Counted from the stretch's first letter, positions 44,612-53,493 are shown. The stretch: DNA of 64,000 nt from Bin87 sp965219925 (GCA_965219925.1 OZ244795.1:3286001-3350000); one strand, 5' to 3'. The notes: generated by a model from the letters alone, not told the origin. Translations and numbers: made by a program.

Positions 44612-45680
44612 CGCGGTCGTCGAGAACTGGAGGAACGGTTTTCCCTTGGAGCGATTCCGGTGGCTCAGTAGAGGCCCCTTGAGCGCACTAGCCGAGTATG
44701 AGCCCGATCTGCCTGGGGACGATTCCGGGGCAAGATTGTTGGTGACCTTCATGTGGTACGGTTTACGCCCCAAACGCAACCTTTTTTCTGCCGACTCCGC
44801 CCAGTTTTTAAGCGGCATCAGAACCTACGATGCCCACGATTCAAACATGCCGGCGAGACCCTGCGGTGTGGTGATTTTGGCGACCGACCGTCTTGCCGGC
44901 CTGCGGGCGCGCCGAGACCTGCCGCCGGGGATTCCCAAGGCTATCGTCACCATCAAGGACCGTTTCGGCGGAGCACTGATCGAGTCGATGGATCCCATCT
45001 CCCGTCTAGATCGCGTCACCGGAGTCGGAACGCCGCCGAAAAATCCAGGCCGTCCGGAGAATATAGACGGGTTCCTCGCGCATGATCCTGTGCTGAGCAC
45101 TGTCATGGGCAGCACGGACTACCTGGTTATGAGCACCATCGAGGAATGGCCCGGTTGCAGCGTAAGGCAACTGGCAGCCCTCTGTGGACATCCTGAAAGC
45201 ACAATCAAACAAATCGTGGCCCGATTCGCTGCGGCCGGATTGGTGGAGCGTGAGGGTGAAGGGTTATTGTACCCGACGGAGGTGGTCCAGGCCTTCGCCG
45301 AAGAGCGGGATCGGCTGGCCCGACGCAAAAGTCGCGACCGAGCCGGTGTGGAACGGAGCCCGAGCGGCAAACGTCGCGCCCACATGCGGAAGCATGAGTC
45401 GGGGGTCATCGAGCTGGCGGTCCGTTTCAAAAATCAAGGGATATTCGTGGGGGCCGGTTGGCGATTCGCCACAAACCACTTCGGTCGCACGCAAATCACG
45501 CCCAACCTGTGGGTATTGGTCCCTCTGGGAGACGGAAGGGCGATGTGGCATACCGTCGAGTACGAACGGTCGGCAGTCTCTCCGAAAGCCATCCTGAAAA
45601 AATTGCGGCCGTACCGGCTGGCTTGGGACATGGGACCATCGATGATCCGGTTTTCGACCATTCCAGCATCAGCCACTTAA
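44565..45680 (+). CDS. Island winged-helix protein, second part
   Basis: About 371 residues from an ATG with AGGGG just upstream, overlapping the previous gene by 47 bp. I recognise no named family. A central winged-helix is visible (STIEEWPGCSVRQLAALCGH, STIKQIVARFAAAGLVEREG), followed by a basic stretch ARRKSRDRAG. The arrangement is reminiscent of plasmid or ICE replication-relaxation type proteins, which is a weak guess. The last residues overlap the end of the IS5-family transposase on the other strand, so the C-terminus may have been truncated by that insertion. Confidence 0.55.
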   Translation: MIELAYDVAPRLFSSNAVVENWRNGFPLERFRWLSRGPLSALAEYEPDLPGDDSGARLLVTFMWYGLRPKRNLFSADSAQFLSGIRTYDAHDSNMPARPCGVVILATDRLAGLRARRDLPPGIPKAIVTIKDRFGGALIESMDPISRLDRVTGVGTPPKNPGRPENIDGFLAHDPVLSTVMGSTDYLVMSTIEEWPGCSVRQLAALCGHPESTIKQIVARFAAAGLVEREGEGLLYPTEVVQAFAEERDRLARRKSRDRAGVERSPSGKRRAHMRKHESGVIELAVRFKNQGIFVGAGWRFATNHFGRTQITPNLWVLVPLGDGRAMWHTVEYERSAVSPKAILKKLRPYRLAWDMGPSMIRFSTIPASAT

Positions 45681-46519
45681 ATGAAGAAAGGCTATGTAGT
45701 TGGCAGGGGACTTGTCCCAACGGACCAAAATGCGCCGGAAGCGGTTCAGCCAACTACGAGTGCGTTCCACCACCCAGCGTCGGGTTTGAACCCAGCCTCC
45801 TTTTTGATGGCCTGTGCCTCTTCACCTCGACTGCTTATGTGGGCCGTGAAGCCAAACTGGTCCAGGGTCCGGCGCAGCTCAGCAAAGTCGTAGCCCTTGT
45901 CCAGGCACAGACCCTGGGGATGCTCTGGGCTGGGTGTCGGTCGGGGTACCGGCAGGCTGTCCAGCGTAGACCGCACCAGCTTCATGTCGTGGCGGTTGGC
46001 GCCATCCACTGCCAGACCCACGGAAGTACCCTGGACTTCGGTCAACAGGCTGCGTTTGACGCCTTGCTTACCCCGATTCGTGGGGTTCGTACCGGTTTTT
46101 CCCCCGACCAAGGGGGACTTGGTCATGGCGCCATCCAGGCTCAGCCAACTCCAGTCCAGCCCCTTCAATTCGTCATAGCGTTCCGGTCCTACCCGTCATA
46201 GCTCCAGGAATACCCCGGCGGCAACCCATTCCTGAAAGCGCAGATGGGCGGTGGATCCGGAGCAAATGCCCGTGGCATCCAACGCCTTCCACTGGCAGCC
46301 GGTGCGCAGCACGTAGCAGATGCCGTTGGCGCAAGTCCGGTCTGGTACGTGAGGCCGGCCGCCGCCCAAAGGATGGGTGTTCACCCGCTGGGGAAGCAGC
46401 GGAGCCAACACTTCCCACAACTCGTCGGATATCTGAAAGGAACTGGTGGTAGGGTTGGCCGCAGCGGACGGGCCAGCACGCTTGGGTTGAGATGGCTTGG
46501 GGTATTTCGCTTTCGTCAT
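45669..46519 (-). pseudogene. IS5-family transposase, disrupted
   Basis: Three pieces read as one DDE transposase. The N-terminal part (46519-46196) has ISDELWEVLAPLLP and TGCQWKALDA. A TGA at 46196 interrupts it in the same frame, at a position where tryptophan is usual, and it resumes ERYDELKGLDWSWLSLDGAM and NPTNRGKQGVKRSLLTE (first Asp and the DGA region), then DKGYD. Near 45775 a frameshift moves the end to RRWVVERTRSWLNRFRRILV and PANYIAFLHL. The IS is therefore non-functional. I could not find convincing terminal inverted repeats. Confidence 0.82.
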
Positions 46520-46600
46520 TCCCCTCTGTTAATTCAACCCCAGCTTTTCCCCGTTTTGCCACTCCGGGTAGTTTCCGCCGGTTTTTAGGATAGGTTATTC

Positions 46601-46708
46601 GTGCGAATAAAAATTATTGACGCCGACAATGATGTTAATTTAGACTGGAGCGAGGACGAAGTTCTGACGTATTTCGTCATCATAGGCGGGATATATGTCC
46701 GAGTCTAA
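46601..46708 (+). CDS. Possible 35-residue acidic small protein
   Basis: A GTG-started frame reading VRIKIIDADNDVNLDW, then SEDEVLTYFVIIGGIYVRV. The sequence looks protein-like, but no clear ribosome-binding site is present. It lies between the IS remnant and the Rieske-amidohydrolase gene and could be the tail of a gene cut by the IS. Low certainty. Confidence 0.25.
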   Translation: MRIKIIDADNDVNLDWSEDEVLTYFVIIGGIYVRV

Positions 46709-46728
46709 TTCCAAATAAGGAGACACTG

Positions 46729-48750
46729 ATGGCGAATTACGACATTATCATCAGGAAGGGGACCATAGTTGACGGGACGCGGACGCCGCGGTACGTGAGC
46801 GACATTGCCATCAAGGACGGCAGGATCGCCAGGATTGGCGGGCTGAACGGCAGCACTGCCGACCGGGTAATCGACGCCGAAGGGATGATCGTGGCGCCGG
46901 GGTTCGTTGACCTGCACACGCACTACGACGCCCAGATTTTCTGGGACCCCTATTGCACCCTGTCGGGCTGGCACGGCGTTACGTCCGTGGCGCTGGGCAA
47001 CTGCGGGTTCGGCTTTGCGCCGTCGCGGGTGGAGGACCAGGACCGGGCGATGCTCAGCATGACTCGCAACGAGGCCATCCCCTACGACGCAATGAAGGAA
47101 GGGATGCCTTGGAACTGGGTCACGTTCCCCGACTTCATCGACAGCCTCGCCAACACTCCCAAGGGCGTGAACTGCCTGACCTACGTGCCGCTGACGCCGC
47201 TCTACGCCTGGGTCATGGGTTGGGACGAGGCCAAGAAGCGCCGTCCCACGGAGGACGAGCTGCAGGAAATGGTGCGGCTCATCCACGAGGCCATGGATCA
47301 TGGCGCCTGCGGCTGGTCGGCACAGGTGCTGGGGGTGAACTCGGTGCAGCGGGACTACGACGGCACCCCGATGATTACCGATATGCTGTCCGAGCACGAG
47401 GTGCTGACCTTCGCCAAGGTGCTGGCCGACCGGGACGAGGGTTTCATCGAGTTGGCCTACCAGGAGACCGGGGAGGAAGGGCGGCCTTTGGGTGAAGGGG
47501 CTCGCCTATTCTTTGAAAAGGTGGCCGAGGTCTCAAACCGCCCAGTGCTGTACCAGACGGTGTCTCCCAACTCCGTACACCCCGAACAGCACCGCGAGCG
47601 CATCCGCTGGCTGGAGAGTTGCGCTGAGCGTGGCTTGCGGGTTTACGGACAAGGCAATACCCGCCGCGGCGGATTCGAGCTCACCTTCGAAGACTGGAAC
47701 CTGTTCGACGACACGCCCATGTGGCGCGAGGTCACCCTGGGCGACAAGGCCACCCGGAAGGCCAAGATGTCCGACCCGGAGATGCGCCGGAAGCTGAAGG
47801 AAGAATGGGATTCAGGCCGCCGTCCCACCCAGGTAACGCCCGGCTCCGTGGGCAGCCTCCAGGTGATGACCCGCAAGGTGAAGATTGACATCGGCGCTGA
47901 GACCGACTTCACTCGGATGCCCGCCAAGGTCAATGTCAGCGGGGCGGACTATTTCCTGGTCAACACCCGCGACGGCTACAAGCTGCTGTCGGTGGTCTGC
48001 GCGCACCAGGGCGGTTGCGTGGATGATGAAGGAGACAAGTTCGTCTGCGATACCCACGGCTACGAGTACGAGCACGACGGCGGACGTTGCATCACCAACG
48101 GCGAGTTGCGCTTGAAGTCCTTCGTAGTCAACGTCGTCGATGGGCGAATGATCGCTCTGGCGCCGGACGAGACCGAGGCGTCCAGCCCGCAGGCCGGCCT
48201 GACCGTTCAGCAAATCGCCGACGAGCAGAGCAAGCACGTTATCGACGCGCTGCTGGACATGTGCGTGGAGGACGACTTGGCGACGGAGTTCTACGCCGAC
48301 ACCCAGGGCCGCGATGTGGCGCAGTACACGGCGGAGGTACTGGACTCCAACCACGTTGTCGCCGGTGTTTCCGACGGCGGCGCGCACGTCAAGTTCCTGA
48401 CCGCCGGTATCTATCCGACGGATATGCTGGCCTGGCTAGTGCGAGACGAAAGGGTCATTACTCTGGAGGACGCCCACTTCAAGCTATCGTACCTGCCGGC
48501 CCACTTTGGCGGATTCCAGGATCGGGGCGCGCTGCGCGAGGGCGCGCCGGCGGACGTGGTCGTCTATGATCTGGAGAAGCTGGAAGTGCTGCCTTCCGAG
48601 GTAGCCGAAGACTTGCCCGGCGGTGAGTGGCGTCGCATCCAGAAGGCCAAGGGCTACCGCTGGACGCTGGTGAACGGCGAAATCACCTTTGAGGACGGCG
48701 AACCCACTGGAGCGATGCCCGGACGCCTGTTGCGGAACGGCCGGGGATAG
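46729..48750 (+). CDS. Amidohydrolase (D-aminoacylase-like) with inserted Rieske domain
   Basis: A 673-residue protein. The outer parts match N-acyl-D-amino-acid deacylase/D-aminoacylase-type amidohydrolases: DLHTHYDAQIFWDP (His63, His65), GNCGFGFAPSR (Cys92), SDGGAH (Asp549) and the C-terminal GALREGAPADVVVYDLE. Residues about 383-477 are an insert with the Rieske [2Fe-2S] ligands Cys424-x-His426 and Cys440-x2-His443, in VVCAHQGGC and FVCDTHGYEYEHDGG. The hydrolase sequence resumes after it with no stop. It is unusual for a hydrolase to carry a redox cluster; the cluster may be structural or regulatory. AAGGAGA precedes the ATG. Confidence 0.88.
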   Translation: MANYDIIIRKGTIVDGTRTPRYVSDIAIKDGRIARIGGLNGSTADRVIDAEGMIVAPGFVDLHTHYDAQIFWDPYCTLSGWHGVTSVALGNCGFGFAPSRVEDQDRAMLSMTRNEAIPYDAMKEGMPWNWVTFPDFIDSLANTPKGVNCLTYVPLTPLYAWVMGWDEAKKRRPTEDELQEMVRLIHEAMDHGACGWSAQVLGVNSVQRDYDGTPMITDMLSEHEVLTFAKVLADRDEGFIELAYQETGEEGRPLGEGARLFFEKVAEVSNRPVLYQTVSPNSVHPEQHRERIRWLESCAERGLRVYGQGNTRRGGFELTFEDWNLFDDTPMWREVTLGDKATRKAKMSDPEMRRKLKEEWDSGRRPTQVTPGSVGSLQVMTRKVKIDIGAETDFTRMPAKVNVSGADYFLVNTRDGYKLLSVVCAHQGGCVDDEGDKFVCDTHGYEYEHDGGRCITNGELRLKSFVVNVVDGRMIALAPDETEASSPQAGLTVQQIADEQSKHVIDALLDMCVEDDLATEFYADTQGRDVAQYTAEVLDSNHVVAGVSDGGAHVKFLTAGIYPTDMLAWLVRDERVITLEDAHFKLSYLPAHFGGFQDRGALREGAPADVVVYDLEKLEVLPSEVAEDLPGGEWRRIQKAKGYRWTLVNGEITFEDGEPTGAMPGRLLRNGRG

Positions 48751-48817
48751 GTGGTTGCCAGCAGAGCATATAGGGGCGAATGGTCATTCGCCCCATCTCC
48801 GTGCAACGCCGCTGTCC

Positions 48818-48955
48818 CAGGGCCTTTCGGTCTTACAAGAAATCCCCTCTCTCTTGATGGGAGAGGGTGAGGGTGAAGGTGTGAGATAGGGAACTATCCT
48901 GCCGCAGACTATACCCCTCACCCCAGCCCTCTCCCACAAGGGGAGAGGGAGAATC
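48818..48955. repeat. Dispersed repeat family D, copy 1
   Basis: About 138 bp sharing most of its sequence, in the same orientation, with 53705-53848. It contains CCCTCTCTCTTGATGGGAGAGGG and CCTCTCCCACAAGGGGAGAGG, each able to form a hairpin. Non-coding. The rest of 48751-49078 holds nothing recognisable. Confidence 0.85.
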
Positions 48956-49078
48956 GAAAGGCCCGGCCGCTGTCCCTGACACAGAGCGACTGCAACTTGC
49001 GGTACGCAAAAATCCCGCCGGCCGGCTGCAACGCAGCGGCAAGGTAGCGGCTCAGCGTAGCACTCCGTGGCCCGCGTG

Positions 49079-49253
49079 CAGGACAACCGCATTCTAACTT
49101 TAGGGGACCTCATATACTGTCATTCCCGCGAAAGCGGGAATCCATACAGCTTGCTTCCATACAGTTGACGTATAACCAAACGACCTGGATTCCCGCTTTC
49201 GCGGGAATGACGGACGCCTGCAAAGCCGATTAAATTAGAATGCGGTTGCCCTG
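49079..49253. mobile_element. 175-bp MITE, copy 2 (inverted)
   Basis: Same element as 20530-20704, in the opposite orientation and of identical length. The terminal repeats are CAGGACAACCGCATTCTAA (49079-49097) and the complement of CAGGGCAACCGCATTCTAA (49235-49253), one mismatch apart. It is flanked by a perfect 10-bp target duplication GGCCCGCGTG (49069-49078 and 49254-49263). It lies directly before the truncated vapC remnant. Confidence 0.92.
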
Positions 49254-49277
49254 GGCCCGCGTGCTGTCAATGGTTGA

Positions 49278-49658
49278 TTAGATGATATTCTGTTATATAC
49301 TTCCGAAGCATCACGGGTTGAAGTTGCATTTGCTGCTGTCGAACAACGACAGCGAGCGCTTGACCAACAAACCGAGGAATTGATCGACGGCTTCTGGACC
49401 GACCCGGAAGTCATAATAATGGTTGAATACCATGATGGCATCAGTAGGATAGCACGCGCTCTCATACGCGAGGCGATAACCCGTAGTTGGAGCTTAAAGC
49501 CTTTGAATGCCATCCACCTGGCGACCGAGCAATGGCTATTGAGCGTTGGAATCCAAGTAGAAGAATTTCATACCTACGACAAAAACCTGGGAAAATACGG
49601 CTCATTGGTAGGGTTCATAATCTGCGAATCTTATACGCCCCAGCCAAAATTGATGTAG
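49278..49658 (+). pseudogene. VapC-like PIN-domain toxin, 5'-truncated
   Basis: The frame from 49278 gives about 126 residues with the C-terminal two-thirds of a VapC/PIN protein: YTSEASRVEVAFAAVEQR, AITRSWSLKPLNAIHLATEQW and EEFHTYDKNLGKY. The N-terminal strand with the first catalytic Asp and a start codon is missing, and the DAIHLAT aspartate is Asn. The missing end abuts the MITE insertion at 49253. The 3' end overlaps the convergent restriction-modification gene by 28 bp. No VapB antitoxin is present. Confidence 0.72.
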
Positions 49659-52600
49659 ATCATCCACCCCCCAGCAGCCGCCCCACCAACCCCTCCACCG
49701 CTGCCCCTTCCGGCCCCCGCGCGTAGCCATGCCCGCAGCTCCCGCCGCGCTATCGTTACGCTTACCGACGCCCCGCGCGACTCCCGCAACTCCGCCAGCC
49801 GCGCCGCCGCGCCCAGGGCCGCCGCCGCTCCCGCCTCGGCAATCTCCCGGTGCAACGGCTCGCTGTTGTCGTACTCCGGGATGGGCAGCTTCCAGAGCTG
49901 CTTGTGCAAGTGGCGTGCCCCGAACTGCCCTTTGGACATCAACGGCATTACTGCTTCATACAGCGCATCGCTATTGATGACAGCCAGCAGGTAGTTGGCC
50001 TCGTGTATGTCTTTGCAGGTAATCCAGTATAGAGTTTCGTCAACCAGAGCATCATCGTTTGCCAGGATTGCCGCTGTCGGTACGCCGGCCTCGGTTTGCA
50101 CAACCCGAATCGGCCTGCTGGTGGGACTTTGTTGCCATTCGAGTTGGCTGGACAACACACTATGGTAGTCAATGCGGCCTAATAGGTTCAGTTTGTTGGC
50201 CGCCGCTTTGTTGTCATCCCACAGCCGGCTGATTATCTGCCATCGCCCTCGCATCCGCCGTTCCAGCCCACCGAGGCGGATACCGCCCGGCCCATTAGCG
50301 TCCGTAGGCAACTGATATTCATCCTGTCGCACCGGCAAGATCGCTTGCAGCGGTTCCAGCGTGGCGTAAGGAACCACCGTTTCGCCCAAATACACGTCAT
50401 AAACGTGCCGGCTCTCGATGGTCTGCTCCGTGATGGCGGTCAAGTCCAGATTCCGCCACGGCGCTTTATCCTGAGAACCCCGGCGCGGATTCATGGTGAT
50501 GGTTTGGCCGGCTTGTACGATTGCTGTGTTTTCCGTTTCGTTGCCAAAGAACAGGCAGCGTGGCCGTATCGACGCCCCTTGTCGGGAGTAGCCGGCATAA
50601 GGCGAATCGCCGCCCACCGAAGTATCGGTTATCCCGCTCCGTTCCCGTCGGACATTTTCCGCGCCGGCCCGACCTTCCCAGCGTTCCACGGTCCCGGCCA
50701 GCGGCATCGGCGTTCCGCCCTCACCCTTGTGCTCGGCGAACACCACGCAGGATGCAATGGGAAAGAAAGTGTTGGGCTCCAGCCGCTCCAAATCCCACGC
50801 CGCCTTGTGTCCAAAGTTGACCGCCAGCGTCCGCCCGGCAACCCGGTTGCGGCCCCGCCCGGTGGCCTGCGACTGCCACGCGCCCGTGCGCCATTTGGCG
50901 TACTGCCCCGATTGCAGGGCGCTGTGCGGCAGCACCATGCCGATGACGCCACCGTCTTTCAGGTAGAGGTCAACGCTGCGGGTAAAGAACAGGCCGGCCA
51001 CGTCCTGATTACTGGCATACCTGCCGCCCACCCAGATGCCATAAAGGTTCTTGCTCTGCCGTTCCAGCTCGGTACGCAGGATGTCGGCAGCCTGATTGTA
51101 ATTCAGCCAGGGTGGGTTGCCGATTACTACGTCCACTTTGGTGCGGCTGAGGGCTACGGGGCGCACCAGGTTGCGGGTGTAGTAGGCCCAGATGTGGTTG
51201 CGTCCCTCGCTGTGGAGGCGTTGCAGGGTGGCGATGGTTTGGGTCAGGGTTTGCCGCTCGTGGTTATCCCTGATGCCGTGGTCGTCCAGGGCCAGGAGGG
51301 GGTCGTCGCCGCGCTCAATATCGGCGGCTACCTGGCTCATCAGCGAGTCGAAGGTGTCAGCCCGGTCAACCAGGCTGACCGGGAAGGTCAGCGTAGAGTT
51401 GGATTCGTCCTCCACCTGAATCGTAACCTGCCGCGCGGCGAACAGATCGCCGGTGCGAAACCGCAGCTGGAGGGCGTCGCCCAGATAGACGGGGGCCGAA
51501 CCGGAGGCGTCGTAACCGGCCTGCACCGCGGCGTCGATGGCCGGCCGGGCCGCCAGGGCCCACGCGGCCCGGGCCAGGTGCACTGCCGCGGGATGCACGT
51601 CGATGCCGGTTACGGCGTCGCGCAGGCGGTCCAGGAGTTCTTTGGGATCGAGCGCCTCGGCGGCGTCTGGATTCCGGCTTCCGCCGGAATGACGGATAAG
51701 TGAGGGAGAGGGAGTATTGGCCGCTTCCAGGAAGTGGGTTACTGCTGCGGCGATGAACGTTCCGGAGCCGCAGGCGGGGTCCAGCGCTCGTTGGTTGAGC
51801 GGGTTGTCAACCAGTTCCTGCACCATCGTTCGGGCCAGCCAGTGCGGAGTGTAGTATTCGCCGAGGGTGCGGCGTTCGTCGGGCGGGATGACGGTTTCGT
51901 ACAGGATGGCGGCGATGTCGGGCGGGGCGTTTTGCCAGTCGAACCGGGCCACCCGCCGGGCCAGCGTCTTGATCAGATCATGCCCGCCGACCTCGTCGGG
52001 CCAGGCAAAGAAGTCGGACTCGATGACGCCGCTCAGGCCGGTGGCGTCGCGGAAACGGCGGCCTTGCAGCAAATCCGACGGGTCGGTTTCGGCCACTTGC
52101 CGGATGTCGATGCGGAAGGACGCCTGCACCGCCATGCCAATGACCAGGCTGAGGTAGGTGTGGCGGATGAACAGGTTGTCCAGGGCGGTTTGGTCGTGGG
52201 CGATTTCGCCCAGGGCGGCGCGGAGCAGGTCGAACCACAGGCGGCGCTTGACCTTGATGGTTTCGTAATCGGCGGCGCTGGCGTAAAGGGCGGACAGGGT
52301 GTCGATGTCCCGCTGGTAGGCGGCGCTTTGGGGGCCGAGGTACTGCTCCACGCTGGCGCGGTCGGCGGGAATGCTGTCCAGGGCGAACAGGGCGCTGTCC
52401 CGGAGCCATTCGTACAGCGGCAGCCACCCGTCGGGCGATTCCAGGGTGAAGCCGTAGGGAACGGCGGTGTTGACCGGCCCGGCGTTGGGCCAGCGCAGCA
52501 GCCAGTACCGGCCGTCGGTGAGGATGCCGGTTCGGACGCCTTTGCCGGCGGACCTGGAAAGCTCCAGGTATTCATCCAGCTGCTCAACGTGGGCCGGGTC

Positions 52601-52864
52601 GGGGTTGAAACCGCCGGTGGTGCCAATGCGCCGTTTGAACTCGATAAAGGTATCCAGAGCGGTGAGGTCAACGGCGCGGCGGGAGCCGTCTGAAGGCGGG
52701 TTTTCCTCAATGATTTCGTCGCTTTCAGCCAGGCCCGTGAGGATGAGGAAGTCGCGGACGGCGGTGGTAATGTTGGCCTCGGCCTCAAAATTATCGTGCC
52801 GCCGCAAAATCGCCGCCGCCGATTCAACATACCGCCGGTCGCTAACATCCAAATGCGTACTCAT
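49631..52864 (-). CDS. Type IIG-like restriction-modification enzyme / N6-adenine methyltransferase
   Basis: A 1077-residue single-chain enzyme. The N-terminal nuclease-like part has an acidic-ExK pattern (DTFIEFKRR, Glu75 and Lys77). The methyltransferase shows GEYYTPHWLARTMVQEL, motif I DPACGSGTF (residues 362-370) and the adenine motif IV VIGNPPWLNY (582-589). The C-terminal third has a target-recognition pattern (PIRVVQTEAGVPTAAI, KGQFGARHLHKQLWKLPIPE) and ends in a Gly/Ala-rich tail. Residues 389-402 (SLIRHSGGSRNPDA) are encoded by an inserted dispersed repeat. No separate specificity or restriction gene accompanies it, which fits type IIG. Confidence 0.85.
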   Translation of the reverse strand: MSTHLDVSDRRYVESAAAILRRHDNFEAEANITTAVRDFLILTGLAESDEIIEENPPSDGSRRAVDLTALDTFIEFKRRIGTTGGFNPDPAHVEQLDEYLELSRSAGKGVRTGILTDGRYWLLRWPNAGPVNTAVPYGFTLESPDGWLPLYEWLRDSALFALDSIPADRASVEQYLGPQSAAYQRDIDTLSALYASAADYETIKVKRRLWFDLLRAALGEIAHDQTALDNLFIRHTYLSLVIGMAVQASFRIDIRQVAETDPSDLLQGRRFRDATGLSGVIESDFFAWPDEVGGHDLIKTLARRVARFDWQNAPPDIAAILYETVIPPDERRTLGEYYTPHWLARTMVQELVDNPLNQRALDPACGSGTFIAAAVTHFLEAANTPSPSLIRHSGGSRNPDAAEALDPKELLDRLRDAVTGIDVHPAAVHLARAAWALAARPAIDAAVQAGYDASGSAPVYLGDALQLRFRTGDLFAARQVTIQVEDESNSTLTFPVSLVDRADTFDSLMSQVAADIERGDDPLLALDDHGIRDNHERQTLTQTIATLQRLHSEGRNHIWAYYTRNLVRPVALSRTKVDVVIGNPPWLNYNQAADILRTELERQSKNLYGIWVGGRYASNQDVAGLFFTRSVDLYLKDGGVIGMVLPHSALQSGQYAKWRTGAWQSQATGRGRNRVAGRTLAVNFGHKAAWDLERLEPNTFFPIASCVVFAEHKGEGGTPMPLAGTVERWEGRAGAENVRRERSGITDTSVGGDSPYAGYSRQGASIRPRCLFFGNETENTAIVQAGQTITMNPRRGSQDKAPWRNLDLTAITEQTIESRHVYDVYLGETVVPYATLEPLQAILPVRQDEYQLPTDANGPGGIRLGGLERRMRGRWQIISRLWDDNKAAANKLNLLGRIDYHSVLSSQLEWQQSPTSRPIRVVQTEAGVPTAAILANDDALVDETLYWITCKDIHEANYLLAVINSDALYEAVMPLMSKGQFGARHLHKQLWKLPIPEYDNSEPLHREIAEAGAAAALGAAARLAELRESRGASVSVTIARRELRAWLRAGAGRGSGGGVGGAAAGGWMIYINFGWGV
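51667..51695. repeat. Dispersed repeat family B copy inside a coding region
   Basis: A CTGGATTCCGG...CCGGAATGACGG hairpin unit of the GTCATTCCCGC family lies in frame within the type IIG gene, adding SLIRHSGGSRNPDA between methyltransferase motif I and the next conserved block. Confidence 0.75.
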
Positions 52865-52900
52865 AGTCGAGATTGTAGCGCCAGGAAGAAAGGCGCCCTC

Positions 52901-53305
52901 CTAATCCGAAACAAACCGCGCCATCCGCAACCCGCCGGCCTGCTCCTCGTACCATACCGTTACGGTGGTGCCCTGAATCTGGTGGTCCTTCAGGTGCCCC
53001 GCCGACACTCCCGCCCAGCCTTCCGACTCAAACTCCCACCGCTGGCCGGCGTCGTCGGTGATTCGGAGAATGCGGAAATGACGGGGATTCTCCGGGTTGG
53101 CCGACACCTCGTCGATATGACCCGATACGCTGGGCAAACCCGGAAAGAGCTTCTCCCCGTCGCCGTGCCCGCCGGCGTTGTCCGCCTCCCCGCCGCAACC
53201 GGCGATGGTCAGCAACAACACGACCATGACCAGGACCGGGACCAGGATCGGCGCGAGGCGCGAATAGCCGGTTGGGATTCCACTGTTAGCGCGGGCAAAA
53301 ACCAA
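52901..53305 (-). CDS. Small predicted lipoprotein
   Basis: About 134 residues. A signal segment ends in LLLTIAGCGG, a lipobox, followed by a short Gly/Asp-rich linker and a compact domain beginning LPSVSGHIDEVSANPENPRH, with strands resembling a small beta-barrel (ITDDAGQRWEFESEGW, GTTVTVWYEEQ). No named family is recognised. The TTG start is uncertain. It lies 36 bp downstream of the point where the restriction enzyme gene begins, on the same strand. Confidence 0.65.
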   Translation of the reverse strand: MVFARANSGIPTGYSRLAPILVPVLVMVVLLLTIAGCGGEADNAGGHGDGEKLFPGLPSVSGHIDEVSANPENPRHFRILRITDDAGQRWEFESEGWAGVSAGHLKDHQIQGTTVTVWYEEQAGGLRMARFVSD

Positions 53306-53380
53306 GAGTCAGCCAAACCCTCCAATCAGCAGGTTAGGGTCTTTTCAAAGTTGTGGAAATTAGGGTGTGTTGACAAATGC

Positions 53381-53452
53381 CGTCATTCCCGCTCCTCAAC
53401 CGTCATTCCCGCACCCCAACCGTCATTCCCGCGAAGGCGGGAATCCAGTGGC
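53381..53452. repeat. Dispersed repeat family B with three tandem 20-bp units
   Basis: CGTCATTCCCGC begins three successive 20-bp units at 53381, 53401 and 53421; the third completes the usual GCGAAGGCGGGAATCCAG hairpin. Units one and two look like truncated copies of the same element. Confidence 0.8.
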
Positions 53453-53493
53453 CGAAGTCGTTAATCACAGTTCTGGTTCTGTCATCATACCCT

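Noticed and set aside
47812..48387. Minus-strand open frame opposite the Rieske-amidohydrolase
   Set aside because: The plus-strand frame has clear catalytic and Rieske motifs; the opposite frame is a shadow.
50345..51703. 452-codon plus-strand frame opposite the type IIG gene
   Set aside because: It lacks any motif, while the minus strand has methyltransferase motifs I and IV in one continuous frame.
53381..53452. Tandem 20-bp units considered as a CRISPR array
   Set aside because: There are no spacers, the units are contiguous and belong to a dispersed palindromic family, and no cas genes are present.
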